The notes under the pieces: generated by a model
What the model was told of the DNA's origin: nothing
Seen by the model: only the letters and a program-made list of their open reading frames with translations
The model's database searches: none
Part shown: positions 1 to 8,225 of the stretch, in pieces
Numbering within the stretch: the stretch's first letter is position 1
Layout of the letters: the number at the start of each line of letters is the position of its first letter
Made by a program: the position numbers and the translations under genes
Assembly (NCBI GenBank): GCA_017849615.1
Contig: JAFIGS010000017.1
Span: 525,290 to 589,289 of the forward strand
Length of the DNA stretch: 64,000 nucleotides
DNA from: Pseudolabrys sp.
GTDB lineage: Bacteria > Pseudomonadota > Alphaproteobacteria > Rhizobiales > Xanthobacteraceae
Direction: 5' to 3'

Positions 1-696
1 GCGCGCGTCGGTGCGGATGATGTCCATGCGGCGCGCCGGATCGAGCACGACCCTGGCCTTCTCCAGCGCCGCGACGTAATCGTCGAAGCGGCGCACCTTG
101 AACGAGCCAGGCGCCATGAAACGATGGCCGCGCGTTTCGTTGCCGGCCTTGATGCCGCCGATCTCGAACGCCAGCACCGCCGGCTCCTCGGTCTCGGGGC
201 CGAAGGTGGCGATGATGGAATGCAGCGGCCGCACCCAGGTCAGCGCGCCGGGCCTGGCCGAATCCGCGCCCCAGCGCATCTGCTTCGGCCACGGGAACGT
301 GCGCACAATTTCCGGAATCATCTCGGCGATGACGTCGGTCGCGTCGCGGCCCTTCCTCTCGGTGATGGCGACGTAGAAGTCGCCCTTCTTGTCGGCCTGC
401 ACCTTGGCCTGATCGATCGACGTCAGCCCCGCGGCCTTCATGAAGCCGGCGATGGCCTGCTCGGGCGCGCCCACTTTCGGGCCCTTGCGCTCTTCCTTGA
501 GATCCGGCTGGCGCGCCGGAATACCCTGCACGGTCAGCGCCAGGCGGCGCGGCGTGGCGAAAGCCTTGGCGCCCTCATAGACGAGCCCGGCCGCGACGAG
601 GCGGTCCGTGACCATCTTTTTCAGGTCATCGGCGGCCCGCGCCTGCATGCGCGCCGGGATTTCTTCGGAGAACAGTTCGAGCAGAAGATCGGGCAT
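1..696 (-). CDS. glyS: Glycyl-tRNA synthetase beta subunit (5' part, cut by window edge)
   Basis: N-terminal 232 codons of the beta subunit of the alpha2-beta2 glycyl-tRNA synthetase, which charges tRNA-Gly in the cytoplasm. The translation begins [18 protein letters not shown], the classic GlyS start, and continues with the family's PRRLALTV and GPKVGAP segments. The C-terminal two thirds lie beyond base 1. The gene is 54 bp downstream of glyQ on the same strand, the usual glyQS operon order. The ATG at 696 is chosen because GlyS proteins begin exactly there; its Shine-Dalgarno is weak. No frameshift is visible in the part present. Confidence 0.95.
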   Translation of the reverse strand, partial: MPDLLLELFSEEIPARMQARAADDLKKMVTDRLVAAGLVYEGAKAFATPRRLALTVQGIPARQPDLKEERKGPKVGAPEQAIAGFMKAAGLTSIDQAKVQADKKGDFYVAITERKGRDATDVIAEMIPEIVRTFPWPKQMRWGADSARPGALTWVRPLHSIIATFGPETEEPAVLAFEIGGIKAGNETRGHRFMAPGSFKVRRFDDYVAALEKARVVLDPARRMDIIRTDAR

Positions 697-718
697 GGTT
701 TTTTCGGAAATTCCGTTC

Positions 719-742
719 ACCCTCCCCTAGAGGGGGGAGGGT
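719..742. repeat. Short GC-rich palindrome between glyQ and glyS
   Basis: An inverted repeat of CCCTCCCC and GGGGAGGG arms around a few bases fills most of the glyQ-glyS gap. It belongs to the same visual class as the elements at 20538 and 30481. It could form an RNA hairpin in the glyQS transcript and set the ratio of the two subunits, but that role is inferred. Confidence 0.6.
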
Positions 743-750
743 AAGAAAAG

Positions 751-1677
751 TTAAGCCCCGCCGGCTTCGGTCATCAGCCACGCCTCGCCGCAGGCCTTGG
801 CGAGTTCGCGCACGCGCAGGATGTAGCTCTGGCGTTCGGTGACCGAGATGACGCCGCGGGCGTCGAGCAGGTTGAAGACGTGAGACGCCTTGATGCACTG
901 GTCGTAGGCCGGCAAGGCCATGCCGTGCCGGGTGCGCTCGGCGTTGTAGCCGGCGTTGAGATATTTCTTGCAGGCCTGCTCGGCCATCTTGAACTGCTCG
1001 AACAGCATGCCGGTGTCAGCGACCTCGAAATTGTGTTTCGAATATTCGCGCTCGGCCTGCAGGAACACGTCGCCATAGGTGACCTTGCGGTCGCCATCGA
1101 GCCCGTTGAAGTTGAGATCGTAGACGCGATCGACGCCCTGCACATACATGGCGAGGCGCTCGAGGCCGTAGGTGAGCTCACCGGCGACTGGCGCGCATTC
1201 GACGCCGGCGACCTGCTGGAAGTACGTGAACTGCGACACCTCCATGCCGTCGCACCAGCATTCCCAGCCGAGGCCCCAGGCCCCGAGCGTCGGGCTTTCC
1301 CAGTCGTCCTCGACGAAGCGGATGTCGTGCAGGTCGGACGAAATGCCGATGACTTTCAGCGAGTCGAGATAGAGCTGCTGCAGGTCTGGCGGCGACGGCT
1401 TCAGGATCACCTGGAACTGGTAATAGTGCTGCAGCCGGTTCGGGTTCTCGCCGTAGCGGCCGTCCTTGGGGCGGCGCGAGGGCTGCACATAGGCGGCGTT
1501 CCAGGGCTTGGGCCCGAGCGCGCGCAAGGTGGTGGCCGGATGAAACGTGCCGGCGCCGACTTCCATGTCATAGGGCTGGAGGATGACGCAGCCCTGCCCC
1601 GCCCAGAATTCCTGCAGCGCGAGGATCAGGCCCTGAAACGAGCGCGACGGGTCGAGATTGGCTTGCGCGGCGGGCAT
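751..1677 (-). CDS. glyQ: Glycyl-tRNA synthetase alpha subunit
   Basis: Catalytic alpha subunit of bacterial-type heterotetrameric glycyl-tRNA synthetase, which forms glycyl-adenylate and pairs with GlyS. At 308 aa it has the family's usual length. Diagnostic stretches are [17 protein letters not shown] near residue 14, [20 protein letters not shown], and [19 protein letters not shown], which form the class II aminoacyl-adenylate site. The ATG at 1677 gives the expected N-terminus. It is first in the glyQ-glyS operon, transcribed leftward. About 240 bp of non-coding DNA upstream separates it from a small ORF running rightward, so the promoter should lie in 1678-1900. Confidence 0.97.
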   Translation of the reverse strand: MPAAQANLDPSRSFQGLILALQEFWAGQGCVILQPYDMEVGAGTFHPATTLRALGPKPWNAAYVQPSRRPKDGRYGENPNRLQHYYQFQVILKPSPPDLQQLYLDSLKVIGISSDLHDIRFVEDDWESPTLGAWGLGWECWCDGMEVSQFTYFQQVAGVECAPVAGELTYGLERLAMYVQGVDRVYDLNFNGLDGDRKVTYGDVFLQAEREYSKHNFEVADTGMLFEQFKMAEQACKKYLNAGYNAERTRHGMALPAYDQCIKASHVFNLLDARGVISVTERQSYILRVRELAKACGEAWLMTEAGGA

Positions 1678-1914
1678 GGAACGTTTCGGGCCTGTCAGGG
1701 GTTTTGTCGGGCGGCCGCTTTTAGCTGTTTTTAAAGGCTAACGGCGCGGCGGGACCCTATCGGCGGGTCCCACACCGGTCAAGCAGGCGGCCAAGCCGGT
1801 TCGCTAGACCGCCCGTTTCGAGACAGTTTGAACGATCGCTTTCAGCCTATCTTGAAAGCGACCCGTTATAGACACAAGTGAGACAGGCTGAAGAAAAGGT
1901 TGCAGGGATATCCA

Positions 1915-2001
1915 ATGCTGGCTTTTCAACTCATCGGACTGGCGCTTCTCACGCTGTTCGTCGGCGCCCTCTTCACGGGCAACCCGAAAACCGCGCGCTA
2001 A
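1915..2001 (+). CDS. Very small predicted single-span membrane protein (28 aa)
   Basis: A 28-codon ORF, MLAFQLIGLALLTLFVGALF followed by TGNPKTAR, reads as one transmembrane helix with a short polar tail. A purine-rich GCAGGGA lies 5 nt upstream of the ATG as a plausible ribosome binding site. No family is recognised. It resembles the 39-aa ORF at 3423 in design (hydrophobic N-terminal helix, short basic tail). It stands alone between divergent glyQ and the convergent small gene at 2058-2261. Such short ORFs arise by chance, so confidence is moderate. Confidence 0.4.
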   Translation: MLAFQLIGLALLTLFVGALFTGNPKTAR

Positions 2002-2057
2002 CGATCGCGCGCCGACGCGCGTCCACCTCTCCTCATCTCAATCAGAGCCGACGACCG

Positions 2058-2261
2058 TCAGGGCCGATACTCGCCGGTGGTCGGATCGCGCCGCAGCGTC
2101 GGGCGATTTTCGCGATCCTTGATGCGCACGCGCACCTGGCGCCGCGCATCGAGTTCTTCGTTGATGCGGCGGGCTTCCTTGACCGCCCAATGCACCACCA
2201 TCGCGCCGCCGACGGCGGCAAACGTCCACTTCACCAATGGCGAAAACAGAATCGCGGGCAT
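2058..2261 (-). CDS. Small membrane-anchored hypothetical protein (67 aa)
   Basis: A 67-aa protein with one predicted transmembrane helix near the N-terminus (about residues 10-25, FAAVGGAMVVHWAV) followed by a charged cytoplasmic tail rich in Arg and Glu, ending in the segment TTGEYRP. The ATG at 2261 is preferred over an upstream in-frame ATG at 2288 because an AGGAG Shine-Dalgarno sits 6 nt upstream of it. It follows the S49 peptidase gene from the right on the same strand with a 67-bp gap, so the two may be co-transcribed. No function is assigned. Confidence 0.65.
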   Translation of the reverse strand: MPAILFSPLVKWTFAAVGGAMVVHWAVKEARRINEELDARRQVRVRIKDRENRPTLRRDPTTGEYRP

Positions 2262-2328
2262 GTCGGCTCCTGGGGTTCGATCCGGCAATGGTCCGGGCGA
2301 ATCTGGGCGATTTCGCGACGCCCTGGCT

Positions 2329-3210
2329 TTACAGCCCGTAACGCGACCATAAGGCGCGCTCTTCCAGGGAGGTAAGAAGATCGTCGGCGAAGCCGCCCTG
2401 GCCGCGCATTATGTCGGACACGCGCGAGCCCATCAGACGGCGGCCGAGGAAGCCGCGTTCATTGGCGATGACCGGCAGGCGCACTTTCTCGCCATAGCGC
2501 TCGCGCAGCACCGAACGCAGTTCGCCGCGGCTGTCGGCGAGGCCGAGGCCGATCGCCTTGTCGGCGGTCCAGAACTCGCCGGAGAACAGAACCTTGTCGT
2601 CGCCCTTGAGGCGAGCGCCGCGGCGCTTCTTCACCAGTTCGATGAAGTGCGCGTGAATGTCGGCCTGGATCGCCTTGATGCGCGCGACGTCTTCCGGATT
2701 CTCCTCACGGAACGGATCGAGCATCGCCTTGCGCTCGCCCGACGTATAGATGCGGCGCTCGACGCCGATCTTCTTCATCATCTCCTGAAAGCCGAACGAG
2801 CCGCCAATGACGCCGATCGAGCCGACGATCGAATAATCGTCGCAGATGATCTCGTCGGCGGCGCAGGCCAGCATGTAGCCGCCCGATGCGCCGGCATCCT
2901 CGATGAAGGCCAGCACCGGGATTTTCTTCTCCTCGGCGAGCTGGCGAATGCGCCGGTAGATCAGATGCGACTGGGTCGGCGAGCCGCCCGGCGAATTGAT
3001 CACCAGCGCCACCGCCCGCGCACGCGGCATGGCGAAGGCACGGTCCAGAGTCCGCGTCAGGCCGGCCAGGGTGAGGCCCGGCCGCAGCGGCGAACTCACG
3101 CCGATCATGCCGGCGAGCCGCACCACCGGCACGACCGGGCTGTCCGAGCGGAACCGGGCCGGAATCAACGCGTTAAAGGGGGCGAGCAGCTTTTCGACGA
3201 AAGAGGCCAT
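2329..3210 (-). CDS. S49 family serine peptidase (SppA/SohB-like)
   Basis: Signal-peptide-peptidase-like serine protease of the ClpP/crotonase fold, expected at the inner membrane and acting on membrane-embedded peptides. Visible features are LVINSPGGSPTQS, the nucleophile segment DAGASGGYMLACAAD with the catalytic Ser, VGSIGVIGG, and TSGERKAMLDPFR carrying the candidate catalytic Lys. At 293 aa it is the short SohB-like form, about half the length of double-domain SppA. The start is put at the ATG at 3210; a TTG at 3231 is possible but neither has a strong ribosome binding site. The downstream small membrane protein at 2058 may share its transcript. Confidence 0.88.
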   Translation of the reverse strand: MASFVEKLLAPFNALIPARFRSDSPVVPVVRLAGMIGVSSPLRPGLTLAGLTRTLDRAFAMPRARAVALVINSPGGSPTQSHLIYRRIRQLAEEKKIPVLAFIEDAGASGGYMLACAADEIICDDYSIVGSIGVIGGSFGFQEMMKKIGVERRIYTSGERKAMLDPFREENPEDVARIKAIQADIHAHFIELVKKRRGARLKGDDKVLFSGEFWTADKAIGLGLADSRGELRSVLRERYGEKVRLPVIANERGFLGRRLMGSRVSDIMRGQGGFADDLLTSLEERALWSRYGL

Positions 3211-3422
3211 GGCGTTAATTAGGCAGCCCAAGGCCGCTTAGTCAAAGCGTAGCGAGCTTATGCCGCACGGTATCGGGATAAGCCGACAAAGCGGCAGTGC
3301 GGGGCCGATCGCTGTGAGTTTGCGGTCACCGAAACTTGCGCGTTTTTTACCGGAAGATGATTTGTGCGGTGCGATATCCGGAATTACCTTCCAGCGGCTG
3401 GGAAATAGAGGGAGCAACAAAA

Positions 3423-3542
3423 ATGGATCCGAAGCTCGCCATTCTGTTCCTGCTAATCGGCGCGGTAACGACCTTGTCGGCCTTTGCCGACGGCACCTTC
3501 GATAAGGTTCGTGAGCAGATCCGCGGCGCCCGACGCCGTTAA
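3423..3542 (+). CDS. Small predicted membrane protein (39 aa)
   Basis: A 39-codon ORF starting MDPKLAILFLLIGAVTTL, which is a single hydrophobic helix, followed by a basic tail ending RGARRR. A strong GAGGGAG ribosome binding site precedes the ATG at a suitable distance, which is the main reason to believe it. It runs convergently into the methyltransferase gene and the two reading frames overlap by 4 bp at their stops. No family recognised. It shares the helix-plus-basic-tail design of the ORF at 1915. Confidence 0.55.
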   Translation: MDPKLAILFLLIGAVTTLSAFADGTFDKVREQIRGARRR

Positions 3543-4300
3543 TCGCCGGCGGACAGCGCGAGCGGCTCCGCTTCGCGCAGTACCGCCTCGGCGGCGGCAG
3601 ATGATTTCCCGCTCGCTTCATTGAGGACGAGGGCCGGAAGATCCGGCCGCCGCCCCGCTCCACCTTTGACCGCCCGCACCAGCACCCGGATCGCTTCGGC
3701 GCCCGGGCGCGGCAGCACGGGCATTACCGCCACCTCACCGAAATGCTGCGCGAGCGCCGCCAGCACGTCGTCGAGCGCCGGGGCACGCCAGATCAGCGTC
3801 AGCGTGCCGCGCGGCTTGAGGACGAAGGCCGCGCTCGCCAGCCACCGCTTCAACAAGTCCCCGTCCGCGACATGCGCCAGCCGACGCCGCGCGTCGGGCG
3901 AACTCTGCTGCCGCGCCGGATCGTTGAAGGGCGGGTTCATCAGCACGTGATCGGCGTTCCCCGGCTCGATACCGAGCGCTGCGACATTCTCGACATTGCC
4001 GGCGAGAACCTGCACGCGTCCGCCCATGTCATTGCGGCCGGCATTCTCGGTCGCGAGCGCGGCAAGCGCCGGATCGATCTCGATCAAGGTGACGCGCAGA
4101 TCCGCCACGCGCCATGCCAGCGCCAGCCCTGCCCCGCCGATGCCGGCGCCGAAGTCGATCGCGTGTTCGCCGGCCCGGCCGCCGGCCGCCGCCGCCAGCA
4201 GAATGGCGTCATGGCCGACGCGGTGGCCGCGTTTGGGCTGCAGCAGCCGCAGCCGGCCGCCGAGCACGGCGTCGTCGGTGGTTTCGATCCCGGCGCTCAT
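3539..4300 (-). CDS. N6-adenine methyltransferase, TrmN6/YfiC-like
   Basis: SAM-dependent class I methyltransferase of 253 aa. The SAM site is DFGAGIGGAGLAL; the substrate motif NPPF (MNPPFNDPARQQ) is typical of enzymes that methylate adenine N6. The N-terminal sequence RLLQPKRGHRVGHDAILLAAA matches the tRNA1(Val) A37 methyltransferase (TrmN6) group, so tRNA modification is likely; an RNA or protein target cannot be excluded. The open frame runs further upstream, but the ATG at 4300 gives the family N-terminus and lies 5 bp after the stop of the DUF2007 gene on the same strand, suggesting a two-gene unit. Confidence 0.82.
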   Translation of the reverse strand: MSAGIETTDDAVLGGRLRLLQPKRGHRVGHDAILLAAAAGGRAGEHAIDFGAGIGGAGLALAWRVADLRVTLIEIDPALAALATENAGRNDMGGRVQVLAGNVENVAALGIEPGNADHVLMNPPFNDPARQQSSPDARRRLAHVADGDLLKRWLASAAFVLKPRGTLTLIWRAPALDDVLAALAQHFGEVAVMPVLPRPGAEAIRVLVRAVKGGAGRRPDLPALVLNEASGKSSAAAEAVLREAEPLALSAGD

Positions 4301-4305
4301 GGCGC

Positions 4306-4536
4306 TCAGGACGTGTGCGGACGAAGCTCGTGACCGAGCCCGGCATCCATCAGCAGCCGGCGCGCATCGTCCAGTTCGTCGTCGGCCACCAGAACGCGGC
4401 GCGGCAGCACGCCGAGCGAGCCTTCGAGCACGCTCATGTTCTGGTCGAGCAGCATATGGCCGATGCCGGCGCCGTCGAGCAGCGCGGTGACGGCGGAGAC
4501 CAGCACGGCGTCGTTGGTGCGGAGAATTTCTTTCAT
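4306..4536 (-). CDS. DUF2007 domain protein
   Basis: A 76-aa protein that begins MKEILRTNDAVLVSAVTALL and contains GIGHMLLDQNMSVLEG and RRVLVADDELDDARRLL, the signature of the DUF2007 family, sometimes labelled putative signal-transducing protein and structurally ferredoxin-like. Biochemical role unknown. It sits 5 bp upstream of the N6-methyltransferase gene on the same strand and is very probably translated from the same transcript. A copy of the 100-bp palindromic repeat begins just beyond its start codon, at 4560. Confidence 0.85.
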   Translation of the reverse strand: MKEILRTNDAVLVSAVTALLDGAGIGHMLLDQNMSVLEGSLGVLPRRVLVADDELDDARRLLMDAGLGHELRPHTS

Positions 4537-4559
4537 GAAATCGAGCCCGGACGAATCTT

Positions 4560-4664
4560 GTCATTCCGGGACGCGCGCACGCGCGGACCCGGAATCCAGC
4601 CGCGACGATAAGGCCTGTTGCTGGATTCCGGGTTCGCTCGCTGATGCTCGCGCCCCGGAATGAC
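4560..4664. repeat. Dispersed palindromic repeat, copy 1
   Basis: About 105 bp bounded by GTCATTCCGGG and CCGGAATGAC with an inner GGAATCCAG / CTGGATTCC pair, so the whole unit folds into one long imperfect hairpin. Both inner arms contain a GANTC site (GAATC and GATTC). It lies between the DUF2007 gene and the 3' end of the glycosyltransferase gene. Copies 2-6 are at 15707, 18872, 38960, 60139 and 62889. Confidence 0.92.
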
Positions 4665-4679
4665 GAATGGGACCATCCC

Positions 4680-5672
4680 CTATCCCCTCCTTCGCTCGTC
4701 ACCGGGCGCGCGGTGATTGAGATAAGCGAGCAGTTTCATCTCGCGGCGGCCGCGCGTCACGGTATCGAGCACCAGGCCGACGGCTATCGACAGGAAGGCG
4801 AGCAGCATCAGGCCCATCGCCAGAATCGCGGTCGGCAGCCGCGGCACCAGATGGGTCTCGAGGAAGGTGATGACGATCGGAATCGCCAGGCCGACGGAAA
4901 TCAGCGCCAGCGCGGCGCCCACCGCGCCGAAGAACGGAAACGGCCGCTCGCTGCGGTAAAGCTGGCCGATGGTCCACAGGATGCGGAATCCGTCGCGCCA
5001 GGTGTTGAGCTTGGAGGTCGAACCTTCCGGCCGCGCGTAGTAAGGCGTTTCGACTTCGGCGGCGGCAAGACCCAGTTCGAGGGCATGGACCGTCAGTTCG
5101 GTTTCGATCTCGAAGCCCCCGGACAGCATCGGGAACGATTTGACGAAACGGCGCGAGAACACCCGGTAGCCGGACAGCATGTCGTTGAAGGTCGGGCCGA
5201 ACACGGTGGCGACGAAGGTCGTCAGCAGCCAGTTGCCGGTGCGGTGGCCGGCGCGATAGGCCGCCACCTCCTGATCGACGCGGTTGCCGACGACCATATC
5301 GAGATGATCGTGCAGCAGGAGGTCGATCATCTTCGGCGCACTCGGCGCGTCATAGGTCGCATCGCCGTCGACCAGCACGTAGATATCGGCCTCGATGTCG
5401 CTGAACATGCGGCGCACCACGAAGCCCTTGCCCTGGTGCATCTCCTTGCGCACCACGGCGCCGGCGGCGCGCGCAATCGCCGCAGTATCGTCGCTGGAGT
5501 TGTTGTCGAAGACGTAGATGACGGCGTCCGGCAGGGCTGCCTGGAAGTCCGCCACCACCTTGGCGATGGCAGCCGCTTCGTTGTAACAGGGCACAAGCAC
5601 GGCGACCCGATAGGGCTGCCGCGCCCCGGTATATCCGGCCGCCGTCGCGGTACCGCCCGTGCGTTCGTCCAT
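4680..5672 (-). CDS. Family 2 glycosyltransferase with C-terminal membrane helices
   Basis: A 330-aa GT-A fold glycosyltransferase like dolichyl/polyprenyl-phosphate sugar transferases. The N-terminal catalytic domain has AVLVPCYNEAAAIAKVV, FDNNSSDDT and the metal-binding LVDGDATYDAPS; the acceptor region has MLSGYRVFSRRFVKSFP. Two hydrophobic helices near residues 250-275 and 285-310 anchor it in the inner membrane. It probably transfers a nucleotide-activated sugar to a lipid carrier; donor and acceptor cannot be read from sequence. It is divergent from the polyprenyl synthase gene, and that proximity suggests a polyprenyl-phosphate acceptor only weakly. Its stop lies 15 bp from repeat copy 1. 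Confidence 0.88.
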   Translation of the reverse strand: MDERTGGTATAAGYTGARQPYRVAVLVPCYNEAAAIAKVVADFQAALPDAVIYVFDNNSSDDTAAIARAAGAVVRKEMHQGKGFVVRRMFSDIEADIYVLVDGDATYDAPSAPKMIDLLLHDHLDMVVGNRVDQEVAAYRAGHRTGNWLLTTFVATVFGPTFNDMLSGYRVFSRRFVKSFPMLSGGFEIETELTVHALELGLAAAEVETPYYARPEGSTSKLNTWRDGFRILWTIGQLYRSERPFPFFGAVGAALALISVGLAIPIVITFLETHLVPRLPTAILAMGLMLLAFLSIAVGLVLDTVTRGRREMKLLAYLNHRAPGDERRRG

Positions 5673-5800
5673 CGCCGCCCCTGCTCCCGACCTCGTGACT
5701 CAGCGAGGTCTTGCTGCTTTAGCACAGCGTTTCTATGCTCGCCTTTGCCCGCCGTCGAGGGCCGGAATATCCGCCCCAAGTGCCTCAAGGAGAATGCGTC

Positions 5801-6808
5801 TTGGCCGTTGTGGTCCCCTTTGAAAATCCGCAGGGCTCGATCGAGCGGCTGGTCAAGCAGCTCGCCCCGGCGATGGAGCGCGTCAACGCGACGATTCTCG
5901 ACCGGACCGGCTCCGACGTCACCATGATCCCCGAGGTCGCCAACCACCTGATTTCGTCGGGCGGCAAGCGCCTGCGGCCGATGCTGACCTTGGCCATGGC
6001 GCAGCTCACCGGCTACAGCGGCGACGGCCACATCAAGCTCGCCGCCGCCGTGGAATTCATGCACACGGCGACGCTGCTGCACGACGACGTCGTCGATCAG
6101 AGCGACATGCGCCGCGGCAAGCAGGCCGCGCGCATGCTCTGGGGCAACGAGGCGAGCGTGCTGGTCGGCGACTTCCTGCTCGGCCAGGCCTTCAAGATGA
6201 TGGTCGAGGTCGGCAATCTCACGGCGCTCGACATTCTCTCGTCGGCCGCGGCGGTGATCGCGGAGGGCGAAGTGATGCAGCTTGGCGCCGCCAAGAACAC
6301 CGCGACCAACGAAGACGAATACATGGCCGTGATCCGCGGCAAGACTGCCGAACTGTTCGCGGCGGCCTGCGAGGTCGGCCCGGTGCTGGCCGGCCGCGAC
6401 AAGGCGGCGATCGCGGCCTGCCGCTCCTACGGCATGAATCTCGGCATCGCCTTCCAGCTCGTCGATGACGCGCTCGACTACGGCGGCAAGTCGGCCAAGC
6501 TCGGCAAGAATGTCGGCGACGATTTCCGCGAGGGCAAGATCACGCTGCCGGTGGTGCTGTCATTCCGCCGCGGCTCGGACAGCGAGCGCGCGTTCTGGAA
6601 TCGCACGCTCGGCGAAGGCAAGGTCGAGGACGGCGATCTCGATCACGCCATCGGCCTGATGACCAAGCATCATGCCATCGAGGATACGCTCGGCCGCGCC
6701 CGGCACTACGGCGCGATCGCCACCGAAGCGCTGGCGCTGGTGCCGGACTGCGAGATCAAGACGGCTCTGGAAGAGACGGTCGCGTTCTGTATCGCGCGGG
6801 CGTATTGA
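5801..6808 (+). CDS. ispB: Polyprenyl diphosphate synthase (octa/decaprenyl, all-trans)
   Basis: Trans-prenyltransferase that extends farnesyl diphosphate with isopentenyl units to make the quinone side chain. Both aspartate-rich motifs are intact: LLHDDVVDQSD (first) and LVDDALDY (second), with GGKRLRPM and GEVMQL also in place. Start choice: a TTG at 5801 lies 8 nt after AAGGAG (5787-5792), whereas the upstream ATG at 5735 has no ribosome binding site and would add an unconserved 22-residue tail. The protein is then 335 aa, normal for the family. Chain length (C40 or C50) cannot be decided. It likely supplies ubiquinone to the oxidases and bc1 complex elsewhere in the window. Confidence 0.9.
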   Translation: MAVVVPFENPQGSIERLVKQLAPAMERVNATILDRTGSDVTMIPEVANHLISSGGKRLRPMLTLAMAQLTGYSGDGHIKLAAAVEFMHTATLLHDDVVDQSDMRRGKQAARMLWGNEASVLVGDFLLGQAFKMMVEVGNLTALDILSSAAAVIAEGEVMQLGAAKNTATNEDEYMAVIRGKTAELFAAACEVGPVLAGRDKAAIAACRSYGMNLGIAFQLVDDALDYGGKSAKLGKNVGDDFREGKITLPVVLSFRRGSDSERAFWNRTLGEGKVEDGDLDHAIGLMTKHHAIEDTLGRARHYGAIATEALALVPDCEIKTALEETVAFCIARAY

Positions 6809-6817
6809 CGCCCGCGG

Positions 6818-7108
6818 CTACTTCGTAATCGTGAAACCGGTCTCGGGCTGGCGCAGCAGTTGCGAGCGGATGAACGGATCGGGATCCTGGCCGATATAGC
6901 GGCTGCCGTAATAAACCGGCGGCGCGCAGCCATTGGGCTGAGGTTCGCCATTAAACCAGATGCCGCGGAAGGTCGGGCCGCCGACATTGTCCTGACAGAC
7001 GGAGCCGACGACCTTCTTCTTGGCCTTGGCCGCGAACGCCGGTTCGGCGGCAACCGCGCCGGTGAGCGCCACTCCGGCCGCAACAACCGCCAGCCATCGC
7101 CAGTTCAT
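6818..7108 (-). CDS. Small secreted hypothetical protein
   Basis: A 96-aa protein with a clear Sec signal peptide (MNWRWLAVVAAGVALTG then AVAAEPAFA, cleavage expected near residue 26). The mature part starts with a Lys-rich AKAKKK segment and holds only two cysteines, in GSVCQDN and NGCAPP, which may form a disulfide. The ATG at 7108 is chosen because a GGAG lies close upstream and the signal peptide starts there. It is convergent with the polyprenyl synthase, with only 9 bp between stops, and lies 93 bp downstream of ispE on the same strand. No known family recognised; periplasmic location is inferred. Confidence 0.7.
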   Translation of the reverse strand: MNWRWLAVVAAGVALTGAVAAEPAFAAKAKKKVVGSVCQDNVGGPTFRGIWFNGEPQPNGCAPPVYYGSRYIGQDPDPFIRSQLLRQPETGFTITK

Positions 7109-7201
7109 GACCCGTCTCCGTTCAGTGTGCCGCCGCTGTAACGGCAAATCCCGCAGGCGGCAACAGTTCCCCGGCCAGTAGGGCCGGCAAGTGCGGGAAA
7201 T

Positions 7202-8080
7202 TCAAGGCGTCCGGTTGAGCACCGTCGCCGCCGCCCACCACGACGGCCGCCGGACCGAAAGCTCCGATTCGGCCGCCCTCGCCGCGGCTTCCGTGGCGAA
7301 CAGGGCAAAGCAGGTGGCGCCCGAGCCCGACATGCGGGCGAGCCGGACGCCGGGAAGCGCCTCGAGTGCTTCGAGCACCGCGCCAATGACGGGGGCGCAG
7401 ACGATGGCCGGCGCCGTGAGGTCGTTGCCGTGGCCGCGCAGAGAGCCGATGAGCGCAGCGGCATCGCGCGGGATGTCGCCGAGCCCGCCACCATCCTTCG
7501 GCAGCCCGGATTTGGCCAGCGCGGCGAAGACATCGCGGGTCGGCACGCCGACGCGCGGGTTCACCAGCAGCGCCGGCAATGCCGGCAGCCGCAGCGGCGG
7601 CGACAGCCGCTCGCCGACGCCGGTCATGACGCAGGCGCGCGAGGCAAGGCACACCGGCACGTCGGCGCCGGTGCGCAAGGCCGCCGTCATCAGCCGCGCG
7701 TCGTCGAACGACATGCCGTTGAGGCGCGCCAGGAGCCGCAAGGCCGCCGCCGCATCGGCCGAGCCGCCGCCGACGCCGCCGGCGACCGGAATATGTTTGC
7801 CGAGGTGGAAGCGTCCGCCTTTGAGGTTCGGCACCAAAGCGGCGAGCGCGGCGAACGCCTTGAGGACGAGGTTGTCGCTGGCGGCATCGATGGCGCCGGC
7901 AAAAGGCCCGGCGACGTCGAGCGACGTATGCGCGGCCGGCTCGAGCGTCAGCGTGTCGGCAATGTCGGCAAAGACGACGAGACTTTCGAGCTCGTGATAG
8001 CCGTCGGCGCGCCGCCCCGTGATGCGCAGGCTCAGGTTGATCTTGGCGCGCGCGGTTTCGGTGAGGTGACTTGAAATCAA
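7202..8080 (-). CDS. ispE: 4-diphosphocytidyl-2-C-methyl-D-erythritol kinase
   Basis: GHMP kinase of the non-mevalonate isoprenoid pathway, phosphorylating CDP-methylerythritol with ATP. The N-terminal ARAKINLSLRITGRRADGYH carries the catalytic Lys and the family start; PVAGGVGGGSADAAAAL is the GHMP glycine-rich ATP loop; RMSGSGATCFALF is the third conserved motif near the C-terminus. Length 292 aa is normal. The product feeds the polyprenyl synthase pathway, whose gene lies about 400 bp away. A 47-bp palindrome (8101-8147) sits just upstream of its start. Confidence 0.95.
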   Translation of the reverse strand: MISSHLTETARAKINLSLRITGRRADGYHELESLVVFADIADTLTLEPAAHTSLDVAGPFAGAIDAASDNLVLKAFAALAALVPNLKGGRFHLGKHIPVAGGVGGGSADAAAALRLLARLNGMSFDDARLMTAALRTGADVPVCLASRACVMTGVGERLSPPLRLPALPALLVNPRVGVPTRDVFAALAKSGLPKDGGGLGDIPRDAAALIGSLRGHGNDLTAPAIVCAPVIGAVLEALEALPGVRLARMSGSGATCFALFATEAAARAAESELSVRRPSWWAAATVLNRTP

Positions 8081-8100
8081 GAGCGCTGCGCTCCGTCCTT

Positions 8101-8147
8101 GTCCCGGGCGCGGCGCAACGTGAAACGTTGCGACGCAGAACCGGGAC
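8101..8147. repeat. Imperfect palindrome upstream of ispE
   Basis: Starts GTCCCGG and ends CCGGGAC, with inner arms GCGCAACGT and ACGTTGCG around GAA. It lies between ispE and the TPR gene and looks like another dispersed intergenic palindrome. The following 80 bases (CGTCGCATCACTTCGTGC and onward) contain no gene. Confidence 0.7.
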
Positions 8148-8225
8148 CTTAGCGCATTCGGAGGCTGGGATGGCCACGGATCAGCGTCGCATCACTTCGT
8201 GCTGCGCTGCGTCCGGGGCAAGGAA

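Noticed and set aside
2274-2283. GGTTCGATCC, a T-loop-like sequence that could suggest a tRNA
   Set aside because: No acceptor, D or anticodon arms can be built around it on either strand.
4644-5927. 427-codon open frame antisense to the GT2 glycosyltransferase
   Set aside because: It crosses the repeat and the promoter region; the glycosyltransferase on the other strand has clear motifs.
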